From positions 124,001 to 188,000 of the forward strand of contig NZ_BIMK01000005.1 of the NCBI RefSeq assembly GCF_004001045.1: DNA of 64,000 nucleotides, written 5' to 3'. Numbering within the stretch: position 1 is the first letter of the stretch; each line of letters begins with the position of its first letter. The notes below the pieces were generated by a model, which was given only the letters and a program-made list of their open reading frames with translations, did no database searches and was not told where the DNA came from. A program made the translations under genes and the position numbers. Of the stretch, positions 16,454 to 25,358 are shown one piece after another. This stretch comes from Paenibacillus chibensis. Its GTDB lineage: Bacteria; Bacillota; Bacilli; Paenibacillales; Paenibacillaceae.

Positions 16454-17692
16454 CTATTCGTGATATTCCTCGAGCAGCTCTTCAAGCTCGTCTTCCGGCG
16501 CTCCGGTCTTCGGGTGATGCCCTTGTACCCGCAGCCAATACCACATGATGCCGAAGCCGGCTGCACCGAATATCGCGAGCATGAAGCCCATATTGTACAT
16601 GGCCTCGCCGCCGAAGTTCTGGAACAGCCAGCCGCCGGCCAGGCAGCCGATCATGCCCGAGATGCCGCCCCAGGTCAAGGTGAACACCGACTGCGCCGAG
16701 GCGCGGTGAAGCGGAGGCACCAGCTGGCTGACGACTTGCGTGCCGACATAGAAGTATCCGCCAAAGGTAATGCAGTGCATGATTTGAATCAGCGCCACCT
16801 CGAGCGGTTGCGTCGCGCTTGCCATGAGCAGCCACCGCACGCAGAAGAGCACGCTCACAATGGCCAGGCAGCCGATCAGCGTGGCGAGGGAACGCTTGAG
16901 ATAGCGGTGGAACAAGAAGAGTACGGCGACTTCGAGAAAGGACGACAGGAACATGGCCAGACCGACCATCGTCTTGGAGCCGCCAAGCTCGGTGATATAC
17001 AGCGACATGAACGTGTTATTCATAACATTCGGCACGGAGACCAGAATGCCAAGCAGAATAAACGCGACGAAATAGCGGTTAATGGCGATTTTGCCGAAGC
17101 CCCTCAGGCGAATCGGCGGCGTTTCCGACGCGGCCTTCAGCGGCGGAAGCAGCAGAACCGTGCCGATCGCAAGCAGCAGGATGCCGGTAACGAGATAGGA
17201 CAGGCGCGAAATGCCGACCTGGTCGATCAGGAGACCGGCAGAAACGGCAATGACCGCCCAGCCGATGGAGCCCCAGTTCCGGTAGCTTCCGAATTGCTGC
17301 GGCTTGTCTGCAATATATCCCAGGATCAGCGTGTTGCTCTGCGCGAAGAGCGGGCTCTGAAAGAAGAAAAAGAGGATCATCGCCAAGTAAATCATATTAT
17401 ACGTACCCGCATGAAACACGAATTGGATGAGCAAAAGGGTACCGGTCATCATGAACAGCAAAATGCGCCTCGTATTTTGCAGGCGGTCGCTCCAAAATGT
17501 CCAGAAGGGATTCGCAATCAGGGACACAAAGGGCCCCAGCGCCATCAAGCTGCCGATTTCCAGTTTGTTCATGCCCGCGTCCTGCAGGTATAATTGAAAA
17601 AAGCTGGTGAAGATCACCATCGTGCCGTAGATTAAAAAGTTGAATGCCTTTAGCGGCAGCAGCTTGGACTGTTTCTTTACAGGATCCTGCAC
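16454..17692 (-). CDS. MFS transporter (MFS_1-like, YwbF/PPP type)
   Basis: About 412-residue, twelve-TM transporter. 'LPLKAFNFLIYGTMVIFTSFFQLYL' begins TM1, and 'FGSYRNWGSIGWA' and 'LGPFVSLIANPFWTFWSDRLQ' match the nucleoside/phenylpropionate-permease-like branch of MFS in Bacilli. The C-terminus is acidic (EDELEELLEEYHE). GTG at 17692 has a correctly spaced AAAGGA; the ATG at 17701 directly abuts that site, and the longer frame to 17830 runs into promoter-like DNA. The substrate is unknown. Divergent from mobA. Confidence 0.85.
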   Translation of the reverse strand: MQDPVKKQSKLLPLKAFNFLIYGTMVIFTSFFQLYLQDAGMNKLEIGSLMALGPFVSLIANPFWTFWSDRLQNTRRILLFMMTGTLLLIQFVFHAGTYNMIYLAMILFFFFQSPLFAQSNTLILGYIADKPQQFGSYRNWGSIGWAVIAVSAGLLIDQVGISRLSYLVTGILLLAIGTVLLLPPLKAASETPPIRLRGFGKIAINRYFVAFILLGILVSVPNVMNNTFMSLYITELGGSKTMVGLAMFLSSFLEVAVLFLFHRYLKRSLATLIGCLAIVSVLFCVRWLLMASATQPLEVALIQIMHCITFGGYFYVGTQVVSQLVPPLHRASAQSVFTLTWGGISGMIGCLAGGWLFQNFGGEAMYNMGFMLAIFGAAGFGIMWYWLRVQGHHPKTGAPEDELEELLEEYHE

Positions 17693-17889
17693 GTTGCACA
17701 TTCCTTTCCGACCGAATGCAAATCGACAGTGGCTTTTTAAAGCTACCAATCTCACTTTATCATTTGTTGAAAAGGGATACAAACCAATAATTGTTAAAGT
17801 ATCCATTTGCGGTTTTTTTAAACGGATCATGACGGAAGATCGCCGAATACGGAGTAATCCAATAAATGTTTGAACAAGGATGTGATTCC

Positions 17890-18540
17890 ATGCTAGAAAT
17901 CGAAATCACGGGTGTCGTGCTGGCAGGGGGCCGGTCGAGCCGGATGGGCGAAAATAAAGCGCTGCTCGCGATCGGCAGGGAGAAGGTGCTGGAGACGATC
18001 ATCGGTGCCATGTCCGCAGCGGTACAGAACGTGCTGATTGCAGCCAATGACCGTGATGCTTACCTGGAGTTCGGCTGCGAGATCGTACCGGACCGATATC
18101 CGGGAATGGGCCCGCTGTCCGGCATTCATGCCGCGCTGCACGCGGCCGATACGCCATGGATCATGGTAGCGGCCTGCGATATGCCCTTTGTAACGCCGGA
18201 GTTGTTCCGCCTTCTTCAGACCAAAGTGCTGGAAGACGCGGCGACCCTTCCTGCAGGGCAGGGGGAGTGGCAGGCCGTAATTCCCATGGAGAAGGGGAGA
18301 GTGCAGCCTCTGCTCGCCGCGTATCATATCAGTTCGCTTCCTGCGCTCGAGGAGTCTTTGAACACGGGGAGGCTGCGGATGACCGATTGGCTTGAACGTC
18401 TTCAGGTGCGGTACATTGCGGAGGAAGAGGTAGCGCAGGCGACAGGAATGGATGCCGGACATGCGTTCTTTAACATGAACAGCCCGGAGGATTACACGCA
18501 GGCTATTCGGAAGCAGATGGAGGAAGAGGAAGGGCGCTGA
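17890..18540 (+). CDS. mobA: Molybdenum cofactor guanylyltransferase
   Basis: Links GMP to molybdopterin to make MGD, the cofactor form required by DMSO-reductase-superfamily enzymes such as the one at 7720. The nucleotidyltransferase signature LAGGRSSRMG is at residues 11-20, followed by 'KALL'; 'MGPLSGIHAAL' and 'VAACDMPFVTPELF' supply the GTP and Mg-binding sites. 216 residues, a normal length. ATG 17890 has AAGGA 9 nt upstream; the upstream ATG 17866 has no ribosome site. A TorD-type chaperone gene with an FNR-type operator follows on the same strand. Confidence 0.93.
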   Translation: MLEIEITGVVLAGGRSSRMGENKALLAIGREKVLETIIGAMSAAVQNVLIAANDRDAYLEFGCEIVPDRYPGMGPLSGIHAALHAADTPWIMVAACDMPFVTPELFRLLQTKVLEDAATLPAGQGEWQAVIPMEKGRVQPLLAAYHISSLPALEESLNTGRLRMTDWLERLQVRYIAEEEVAQATGMDAGHAFFNMNSPEDYTQAIRKQMEEEEGR

Positions 18541-18612
18541 CGCGCGCTTCCTTTTAAATAAATATGAACATTCCTTTAAAATTTGAAATATCGCTTGCCG
18601 TTTCGCCAAAAG

Positions 18613-18656
18613 ATGTGAATAATATCACATATACGGTTTTAGAATTAAGATAAGGT
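18613..18656 (+). promoter_or_regulatory. Second FNR/CRP-family operator with promoter
   Basis: ATGTGA-ATAATA-TCACAT (18613-18630) contains the full TGTGA-N6-TCACA consensus. TAAGAT (18646-18651) or TAAGGT (18651-18656) can serve as -10; with the latter the operator centre falls about 41 nt before the start. It matches the site at 6442 and lies ahead of the TorD-type gene. Confidence 0.75.
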
Positions 18657-18779
18657 TAAATCAGAAACATGAAAGCGTGATCTTGTCTAAATGTATGGAT
18701 TGAATGAAGCTTTCCCTTCGTTCAAACCGTAAGGATGGAGACAATTATGATATGGACTTTGATTAAGGAGGACTCAGCG

Positions 18780-19463
18780 ATGACGACGACTGTGGAAAAG
18801 ATGCTGGACACCGTGGAGGCGACCCGTTGGCTGGAAGGGAGAGGCTGGGTATACCAGCTGCTGATCGATTTTCTGGAACAACCGCCGTGCTTGTCGCAGA
18901 TGGCTCCGTGGCAGCGGCAGGCCGAGCTGCGCGAGGAGATGGCCCTGACCGAGGGAGGACGGCAGCTGCAGGAATATTTGGGCGCTTTGAAGCCTTCCGA
19001 GCTGACCGGGGCATGCGAAGCCGAAACCAAGGAATATGAGCGGCTTTTCGCCGGACCGGACGCACTTTTGCCGAGCGTATGCGAGAGCGTGTACCGCATG
19101 ACGGATGAGCGCAGCGGGCAGCGCTGCGTCCGGCAGATTCGCGAAGCTTACGCAGGCTGCGGCATCGTATTTAATAAGCTGCGCAGCGAGAAGGATGACC
19201 ATTTGGCGATCGAGCTTGAATTTATTGCGGTGGCGGGAGAGCATATGGATGACGCGCAGGGTCTGCCGGAGTGCCAGCTGATGTGGCTGGACACGCAGAT
19301 CGATTTCCTGGAAAACCATCTTATGCTGTGGACGCCTAAATTTTCGGCTGAGTTGACCGCACTTGCTCGAACGACGCTGTACCGCGAAATTGGGCGGATT
19401 ATCGGAGAATTTATTCCGTATGACCTGAAGATGCTGCGTATGCTGCGGAAGGAACTGGCGTAA
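18780..19463 (+). CDS. TorD/DmsD-family molybdoenzyme chaperone
   Basis: 227-residue all-helical cytoplasmic protein of the TorD family, which holds molybdoenzyme apoproteins while cofactor is inserted. The core pattern 'YERLFAGPDALLPSVCESVYRM' and the family's 'DDHLAIELEFIAVAGEHM' motif (usual form E(Y/E)DH-x4-L-x-F(M)) are clear. A C-terminal helical pair ends in 'IGEFIPYDLKMLRML'. ATG 18780 has AAGGAGGA 7 nt upstream. Control by the FNR-type site at 18613 implies low-oxygen expression. The client may be the YoaE-like enzyme at 7.7 kb, or a nitrate/DMSO-type reductase encoded elsewhere. Confidence 0.85.
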   Translation: MTTTVEKMLDTVEATRWLEGRGWVYQLLIDFLEQPPCLSQMAPWQRQAELREEMALTEGGRQLQEYLGALKPSELTGACEAETKEYERLFAGPDALLPSVCESVYRMTDERSGQRCVRQIREAYAGCGIVFNKLRSEKDDHLAIELEFIAVAGEHMDDAQGLPECQLMWLDTQIDFLENHLMLWTPKFSAELTALARTTLYREIGRIIGEFIPYDLKMLRMLRKELA

Positions 19464-19488
19464 TTCTATAGGCAATCTGTATGTGTAA

Positions 19489-19518
19489 GCGAATGTCCCC
19501 ACGGACATTCGCTTTTTT
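19489..19518 (+). terminator. Intrinsic terminator of chaperone gene
   Basis: GCGAATGTCC pairs perfectly with GGACATTCGC around CCAC, followed by T6. Confidence 0.9.
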
Positions 19519-19596
19519 ATGCCTGATATTGTTGAATCTTTCCCTATCATATATAGTTAATATATGGAATGTTAGTATGTTTGTGGGAGGATGGGG

Positions 19597-19794
19597 ATGT
19601 TTCGGAATCTTATTTTGGTGCTCGCAGCCTATATTTTATCCAAGCTGTTTGACATGCTGATTTTCACGTATGCCCATGTACAAGGAAACGTATGGAAGTG
19701 GCTGATCGATTTCGCCTTATTTGCTTTCTGGTTTATCCTTTTGAGTTTGGTGTTTAAGGGTGGCCGTCGGCAAAGGGAAATCAGGCCTTCATGA
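19597..19794 (+). CDS. Small two-TM membrane protein, unknown
   Basis: 65-residue protein not recognised as a named family. Two hydrophobic helices ('LILVLAAYILSKLFDMLIF' and 'LIDFALFAFWFILLSLVF') are joined by a short polar loop and followed by a very basic tail (KGGRRQREIRPS), so the C-terminus is probably cytoplasmic. GGGAGG at 19585-19590 supports ATG 19597 rather than ATG 19591. It lies between two terminators and is therefore its own unit. No function is assigned. Confidence 0.65.
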   Translation: MFRNLILVLAAYILSKLFDMLIFTYAHVQGNVWKWLIDFALFAFWFILLSLVFKGGRRQREIRPS

Positions 19795-19804
19795 AGGATA
19801 ATAC

Positions 19805-19848
19805 AAAAGGACCCGCTATGCTCCCATCGGGAGAAGCGGGTCCTTTTT
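19805..19848. terminator. Bidirectional terminator
   Basis: AAAAGGACCCGCT pairs with AGCGGGTCCTTTTT between the small membrane protein gene and the convergent RND gene. Confidence 0.85.
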
Positions 19849-19886
19849 GTTCATAGAGCTTCCGAGCGAAGACGAAGCGAAAGGGC

Positions 19887-22800
19887 TTAGTCTTCCGTTT
19901 TAGGTCTGCGGAATTTCATCAGGAACTCGTACACGACCGGAACGATGACGAGCGTGAGCAGCGTGGAGCTGATCAAGCCGCCGATAACGGTAATGCCGAG
20001 GCCGCGGGAGATGATGCCCGCGCTGTTTTCAAGTCCGGACACCAGCGGGAGCAGGGCTCCAATGGTGGCCAGAGCCGTCATCAGGATCGGACGGAGACGG
20101 GTTGCGCCTGCTTCAAGCAGCGCTTCGCGCGTCGACAAGCCCTCGCGTTCTTTGTGAATAACGCGGTCGATCAGGACGATGGCGTTGGTGACGACGATAC
20201 CAATCAGCATCAGTGCGCCCATGAGCGACGATACGTTCAGCGTTTCGCCGCCGATCCACAGGCCGACGAGGGCGCCGATGATCGTGAACGGCAGGGAGAA
20301 CAGGATCGCGAACGGCGCCAGTCCGCCGCCGAAGGTAACGACGAGCACGAAGTAGACGATGGCGATGGCTGCTGCCATAGCCAGGCCGAGCTGCGTAAAG
20401 GTGTCGTTAATCTGCTCGGTTGTACCGCCGAACTTGATTTCTACGCCGTCCGGCTTGATGATTTTATCAATTTGCTTCTGCAGGTCCGAGGAAGCCTGAC
20501 CTACGTTCGAAGACACGATGTTGGCCGTGACGTTGACGACCATTTTGCCGTCGGTACGCGTGATCGTATCCGGGGATGTGCCTTTTTCAACCTTGGCGAC
20601 ATCCTTGATCGGTACATTCATGCCAAGCGGCGATGTGACGGTTTCATTGGAAATGTCGTCAATGCTCTTATATTGCTTGCTGTCTGTTTCAATATATACC
20701 TTGTAGTCCTTGTTATCGACCTGGATCTCGGTGAGAACCGGACGTTCACGCTGCGGACTCAGCTTCATCGCGATTTGGCCAGCCGTCAGCCCCATGGAGC
20801 TGAGCTTCTGCTGATCGGCGATGATGGTGTATTGATCATAAGCTTTGGACAGGCTGGTTTTTGCTTTTTCGAAATTTTTGGTATCAGCTTCCACCAGCTT
20901 CAGGATTTGATCGGACACCGGCTTGATGTCATTCAGGCTGTTGCCGAAGACGCTGACGCTGAGCGAGCTTCCGCCCATGCCGCCGGCCATGTCCATCGTT
21001 GCCCATTCACCTTTGGTGACCTGTTTTTTCAAGCCTTCGACCAGGTTCTTTTTCACATTTTCAAAATCTTTGGTGTCTTTCTTGTACTCGATATAGAACA
21101 GTCCCGAGTTGGAAGAGCCACCGCCGAGCGGATTGCCGCTTCCGCCTACGGAATACTGCATTTTATCGACGTTTGGCTGGTCGAGAATGTATTTCTCGGC
21201 TTCCAGCGCGCGTTGTTCCACGGTTTCAAGCTGTGCACCCGGCTCCGGAGAGTAGGTGACCATCACGTATTTGTCTTCCTGTGCCGGCATGAAGCTGGTA
21301 CCGATCAGCGGCGTCAGGAAAAGGCTCGCTACGAGCAGGATGACGGCCATTCCGAACGTGATCAGCTTATGGGAGAGCGACCAGTTCAGGATGCGCTGAT
21401 AGCCGCGGGCCATTTTGCCCGGCTTGTCGTGGTCATGTGTATTTTTTGTTTTGATGCCTTTTTTGAACAAGGAATGCGCAAGCATCGGCACGAGCGTAAT
21501 CGCCACCAGCAGGGACGCCAGCAGGGCGAACACCATCGTAAGCGCGAACGGCATAAACAGCTCGCCGACCATACCGCTGACGAAGGCAAGCGGCAGGAAC
21601 ACGGCGATTGTTACGATCGTCGATGACATGATCGGCACGAACATTTCGCGCGTTGCTTCGCGAACGAGCTCACGCCCGCGCAGCTTCTCGCCGCCGCTGG
21701 TCATCCGCCGGTATATATTCTCGATGACGACGATCGAGTCGTCGACGACCCGCCCGATGGCGACGGTCATCGCGCCGAGGGTCATCATGTTCAAGGTGAT
21801 GTCCATTCTCCACAGAATCAAAAGCGCGATCAGCAGGGAAAGCGGAATGGACAGGATCGAAATGATGGTGGAGCGAATGTTTCTCAGGAAGATCAGAATG
21901 ATCAGGACGGCGAACAAGGCCCCGAATACGGCTTTGCTCATCATCGTCGAGACGGCATCCTCAATAGGCTTGCCTTGGTCAAGCAGCACGGTCAGGTTCA
22001 TGCCCTTGAACTCGCCTTCGAGTTCCTTGGCTTTGTCCTTGACGGCGTTAACCACATCCACGGTATTGGCATCGTTGTCTTTCACGATTTGCAGGCCGAT
22101 GGATGCTTTGCCGTTCGTACGGGAAACGGATTCCGCTTTGCCGATGACCTGGATATCCGCGATATCGCTCAGTTTCACGGTCGGAATGCCGGCAGGGATG
22201 ACTTGACCGGCTTGCCCTTGTACCGCTCCGGCGCCTTGCTGCGCGCCCATACCTGCGGCACCTGCAGCAGCGCCTTGTCCTTGTGCGCCTGCACTACCTG
22301 CAGAAGCTCCGCCGGAGCTTGGGATGACCGGAATCGTCAGGTTTTTCAAATCGTCCAGGGTAATGATGTTTCCGTCCACCACGACCGCTTTAGAGGACTG
22401 GTCGAGGTCGAACAGACCGAGAGGCACCCGGATGGAAGAGCCTTGGACGATGCCTTTTACGGTATCTTCAGAAAGGCCGAGCTGGGCCATTTTTTCCTTG
22501 TTAAACTTCAGCTGTACTTCTTTTACATATTGACCCGAGATCGAGATGGAAGCTACGCCGGGAATTTTCTCAAGAGCGGGCTCCACTTGATTCTCGATGT
22601 TCTTGGTCAGCTTCTCCAGATCATTGGAATCATCCGATGCACTGAGAGATACGACCGGGAAGGAGCTCATGCTGAATTTGGAGATCGTCGGCTTTTGAAC
22701 CCCTTCCGGAAGGTTCACCTCATTCAATGCCTCGCGGACTGCCGCGGTGGCTTGATCCAGATCCGTGCCATAGTCGAATTCCATCGCGATGTTGGCCGCG

Positions 22801-23063
22801 TTCTCCATGGAGGTCGACTGTACGGTCTTCACCCCGTCGACATTGCGCAAACGCTGCTCGAGCGGCTGGGTGACATCCTGCACGACGCCTTCCGGAGCCG
22901 CTCCGGGATATACCGCGGTCACGCTCAGAAACGGAATATTGATGTTCGGGATCGTCTCCTGCTTCATCGCCAAGCCGCTATACAGCCCGGCAGCAGCCAC
23001 GATAATCGTCAGAATCCAGATCGCGAATTTATTGTTGAGTGAAAAATTAATGATACCTTTCAT
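19887..23063 (-). CDS. swrC: RND-family efflux permease (SwrC/AcrB type)
   Basis: 1058-residue inner-membrane H+-driven pump with the RND layout: TM1 ('FAIWILTIIVAAAGLYSG'), a large porter loop, TM2-6 with the proton-relay acidic pair 'GRVVDDSIVVIENIYRR', then a second loop and TM8-12. No membrane-fusion-protein gene is adjacent, as for Bacillus SwrC (YerP), which exports surfactin-like lipopeptides. A low-complexity Gly/Ala/Gln insertion lies at about residues 249-290 in the first porter loop. ATG 23063 has an AGAGGAG site. It lies 32 bp downstream of a TetR-type gene, so the two form an operon. The substrate is inferred from the homologue only. Confidence 0.92.
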   Translation of the reverse strand: MKGIINFSLNNKFAIWILTIIVAAAGLYSGLAMKQETIPNINIPFLSVTAVYPGAAPEGVVQDVTQPLEQRLRNVDGVKTVQSTSMENAANIAMEFDYGTDLDQATAAVREALNEVNLPEGVQKPTISKFSMSSFPVVSLSASDDSNDLEKLTKNIENQVEPALEKIPGVASISISGQYVKEVQLKFNKEKMAQLGLSEDTVKGIVQGSSIRVPLGLFDLDQSSKAVVVDGNIITLDDLKNLTIPVIPSSGGASAGSAGAQGQGAAAGAAGMGAQQGAGAVQGQAGQVIPAGIPTVKLSDIADIQVIGKAESVSRTNGKASIGLQIVKDNDANTVDVVNAVKDKAKELEGEFKGMNLTVLLDQGKPIEDAVSTMMSKAVFGALFAVLIILIFLRNIRSTIISILSIPLSLLIALLILWRMDITLNMMTLGAMTVAIGRVVDDSIVVIENIYRRMTSGGEKLRGRELVREATREMFVPIMSSTIVTIAVFLPLAFVSGMVGELFMPFALTMVFALLASLLVAITLVPMLAHSLFKKGIKTKNTHDHDKPGKMARGYQRILNWSLSHKLITFGMAVILLVASLFLTPLIGTSFMPAQEDKYVMVTYSPEPGAQLETVEQRALEAEKYILDQPNVDKMQYSVGGSGNPLGGGSSNSGLFYIEYKKDTKDFENVKKNLVEGLKKQVTKGEWATMDMAGGMGGSSLSVSVFGNSLNDIKPVSDQILKLVEADTKNFEKAKTSLSKAYDQYTIIADQQKLSSMGLTAGQIAMKLSPQRERPVLTEIQVDNKDYKVYIETDSKQYKSIDDISNETVTSPLGMNVPIKDVAKVEKGTSPDTITRTDGKMVVNVTANIVSSNVGQASSDLQKQIDKIIKPDGVEIKFGGTTEQINDTFTQLGLAMAAAIAIVYFVLVVTFGGGLAPFAILFSLPFTIIGALVGLWIGGETLNVSSLMGALMLIGIVVTNAIVLIDRVIHKEREGLSTREALLEAGATRLRPILMTALATIGALLPLVSGLENSAGIISRGLGITVIGGLISSTLLTLVIVPVVYEFLMKFRRPKTED

Positions 23064-23095
23064 TTCGCAGGTTCCTACTCCTCTCTATATACCTT

Positions 23096-24025
23096 TCAGT
23101 TACGTTCAGAATCGGTCAATCTTGAGTTCACATAAAGCTGGTAAATATCCTTCAGTTCCTCGCTCATCGGCGAGAGCTCCGGAATTTGCTGCAGGTTGCT
23201 CATCATGCCGGTCAGAATGGCTTTGCGCGGCTCGATATCGAGCAGCTCCTTCTCGATGATCTGGATGGATTCGAGCGCAAAATCACGTCTGGCTTCATCC
23301 ATGGCGGTCTCCTTCAGCCTGTCTTTCATCTGCTTGGTGACGGTGAGCGGATGGCGCGGGGTGCCCGCGTCGACCACGTACTTTTCCAGCCACTCGGACC
23401 AAACGTGCTGAGATACAAGCGGTTCTTTATGCTCGCGAAGCGTGCTTGCAGCCACATCGTCCAGAAGCGTAATCAGATGCTCCGCCATTCTGCGGATGTT
23501 CAGCGGCAGACCGGGAATCATCAGCATGCGGATGTATCCGCCCAGCATACCGGTCACAAACAAAGTCAGGTCCATCGCATAGGGCTGAATTTCCTGCCCG
23601 TAAATCGACACCAGCTTGTTGTGGAACCAGTGGAGCGCAAGGACATGCTTCTCTCGGAGACAATCGTCCGGCTTAGGCTTTTTCCCACTCGTATGCTGAT
23701 CTCGCAGCTGCATAATCACAAATTCGCGCAGCTCTACCAAACGGTTCAGAAGGACCTCGACCTGCTTGTGAAGCTGTTCTTTGGGAGTCAGAAGATGCTC
23801 CTGCTCCACCTGCATGACACTGTCACGGATCATCCCTTCACAATAGAGGTAGATACTCTGCTCAAGTTCTTCCTTGGACTTGAAATGCAAATACAAGCTT
23901 CCCTTGGACATGCCGCAATATTCCGCGATTTCCTGCATGGAGGTTGATGAGAATCCTTGGGTGGAAAACAGCTGCAGGGCGGTCTTCAGAATCTGTTTCT
24001 TTTTGTCCGCCAATTTCTCAGACAA
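23096..24025 (-). CDS. TetR/AcrR-family regulator of the RND pump (YerO-like)
   Basis: About 309 residues. The N-terminal helix-turn-helix is clear ('KQILKTALQLFSTQGFSSTSMQEIAEYCGMSKGSLYLHFKSKEEL'), with a ligand domain and an unusually long C-terminal extension compared with the usual ~190 residues; Bacillus YerO, which neighbours swrC, is also long. TTG 24025 has AAGGAG 11 nt upstream; the in-frame GTG at 24037 overlaps that site and is less likely. Probable autorepressor and repressor of the pump through a site in the upstream region, where TGAC-N6-GTCA (24066-24079) overlaps divergent promoter boxes. Confidence 0.88.
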   Translation of the reverse strand: MSEKLADKKKQILKTALQLFSTQGFSSTSMQEIAEYCGMSKGSLYLHFKSKEELEQSIYLYCEGMIRDSVMQVEQEHLLTPKEQLHKQVEVLLNRLVELREFVIMQLRDQHTSGKKPKPDDCLREKHVLALHWFHNKLVSIYGQEIQPYAMDLTLFVTGMLGGYIRMLMIPGLPLNIRRMAEHLITLLDDVAASTLREHKEPLVSQHVWSEWLEKYVVDAGTPRHPLTVTKQMKDRLKETAMDEARRDFALESIQIIEKELLDIEPRKAILTGMMSNLQQIPELSPMSEELKDIYQLYVNSRLTDSERN

Positions 24026-24037
24026 ATGAACATTCAC

Positions 24038-24595
24038 TCCTTTCTGAACACTTCGGTTCTCATTTTGACCGTGTAGTCAGAATGATTATAATACAAAATT
24101 CAGGGTGGATTCAAATGTAGGTCCCGCTGGCGGTCTCCGCCAGTTGCGGAAGGATGGGAGAGGGAGGGAATAAACGGGTGTGATCCGTTTTTATGGGGAT
24201 ATCCGAACGTATACCATTTGAAGCGAGACCAGCCTGATGCCGGAAAAAAGAACATCTCAAGGTGGTCTGCCTTCTATGCGATCATATCGATCGACGATTA
24301 TCTTATGTATGGGCTAAAAGCAGGGGATTGTCCCCTTCATACATACGGATGAGAAAGGGAAGGGGTTCATTTTGCTGCAAAAAAAATATTTCCTACATAG
24401 CTATGAAGTTGACTGCATTTCACTAAAATAAGCTGTTATTCCTATGAATGAACTTCAGACGATGCTAAATTTATAAGCAAGATCAACATCCTCCGATTTT
24501 ATTAGGCTATTCCTAGCATGAAGTGGAGGGATCCATTATTTGAAAGGAGACCAGAGCGGAAAGGTAATATATTTCTTAGGTAGAACGGAGTTTTT
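24038..24595. other. 558-bp intergenic region, no gene seen
   Basis: Left end carries leftward (TTGAAT-N18-TATAAT) and rightward (TTGACC 24065-24070, 16 nt, TATAAT 24087-24092) promoter boxes that overlap. The centre holds a nested inverted repeat at 24304-24345. From about 24361 the DNA turns AT-rich and stays so into the next gene. No open frame with a ribosome site is visible in this gap. Confidence 0.6.
24304..24345. repeat. Nested inverted repeat
   Basis: TATGTATG (24304-24311) and CATACATA (24338-24345) flank an inner GGGG-attgt-CCCC hairpin. No T-run follows, so it is not a standard terminator. It marks the left side of the composition change to AT-rich DNA. Confidence 0.6.
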
Positions 24596-25333
24596 ATGAA
24601 AATATATGAATGGATTGAAAGTACAAAAGCGTTGAGATTGGGTATAGAAAAAACCGATATAAACTCAAATCATCCCATTTTTTCTGAGTTTTACGGAGAC
24701 ACAATATTGTCTTTATGGAGTCCCATTGAAGTAATAACGATTTACAAGAAAACCTATAAAGATTTCCCTTGCTATAGATTTGGTAAACCTGTTGTTTCGA
24801 GAAGAGTCAAGGAATTAATAGAGCCATTTACTATCAACGAAATTGAGTTTCTACCGCTACTGCATGAAGAGTTGGAAATATACATGATTAATGTAGTCAA
24901 TGTTATTGACTGCGTCGATTACGATCGTTCGGAAATTCTACTTTCTGTTGGTGTAATGGCAGGATTTCGGAACATTGTATTTGATTATTCTAAAATTCCG
25001 GCTGGAACTTACTTTTTTAAAATTAGAGAAATGGCGGATACTAGAGTTTTTATCACAGAATCTTTTAAAGAAATCTTAGAGAGCTTTAAACTTAAAGGAT
25101 TAGATTTTACAAAGAAATACGATTCAGAGTTCACCATAGAAATGGAACGACAGCAAAAGCAGCAATACGAGGCAGCCTTATCGCTCCTGGAGAACGATCA
25201 CGGCCCGGAATTCTCCTACGAGGAGGCCAGAGCCAAGATCGAAACAGGTCTTGCTGTCGAGAGCGGCAAATGGAGAATGCAGCCGATCCTTCTTGATTAC
25301 CATTGGCATGAAATTGAACGATCGACTATATAG
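24596..25333 (+). CDS. Imm11-like immunity protein with fused C-terminal tail
   Basis: 245-residue protein. Residues ~60-185 match my recollection of Imm11 (DUF1629) immunity proteins of polymorphic toxin systems: 'PVVSRRVKELIEP', 'EIEFLPLLHEE', 'YMINVVNVIDCVDYDRSE', and 'VFITESFKEILESFKLKGLDF' at the domain end. No toxin gene is adjacent, so this is an orphan. Codons up to about 25140 are strongly AT-rich, unlike every neighbour, while the last ~60 codons (QYEAALSLLENDHGPEF...) have the host's GC-rich usage. This suggests an acquired immunity module fused to the 3' end of a resident gene. GGAG precedes ATG 24596. Family call moderate, function inferred. Confidence 0.65.
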   Translation: MKIYEWIESTKALRLGIEKTDINSNHPIFSEFYGDTILSLWSPIEVITIYKKTYKDFPCYRFGKPVVSRRVKELIEPFTINEIEFLPLLHEELEIYMINVVNVIDCVDYDRSEILLSVGVMAGFRNIVFDYSKIPAGTYFFKIREMADTRVFITESFKEILESFKLKGLDFTKKYDSEFTIEMERQQKQQYEAALSLLENDHGPEFSYEEARAKIETGLAVESGKWRMQPILLDYHWHEIERSTI

Positions 25334-25358
25334 CAGAGTTGGGGCATGAAAAAAACGG

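Noticed and set aside
20154..21626. 490-codon open frame antisense to the RND pump gene
   Set aside because: Same reason; His/Arg/Asp-rich nonsense composition typical of an antisense frame.
24038..24595. Insertion sequence or prophage remnant beside the immunity gene
   Set aside because: No transposase or integrase frame, no target-site duplication and no tRNA end could be found.
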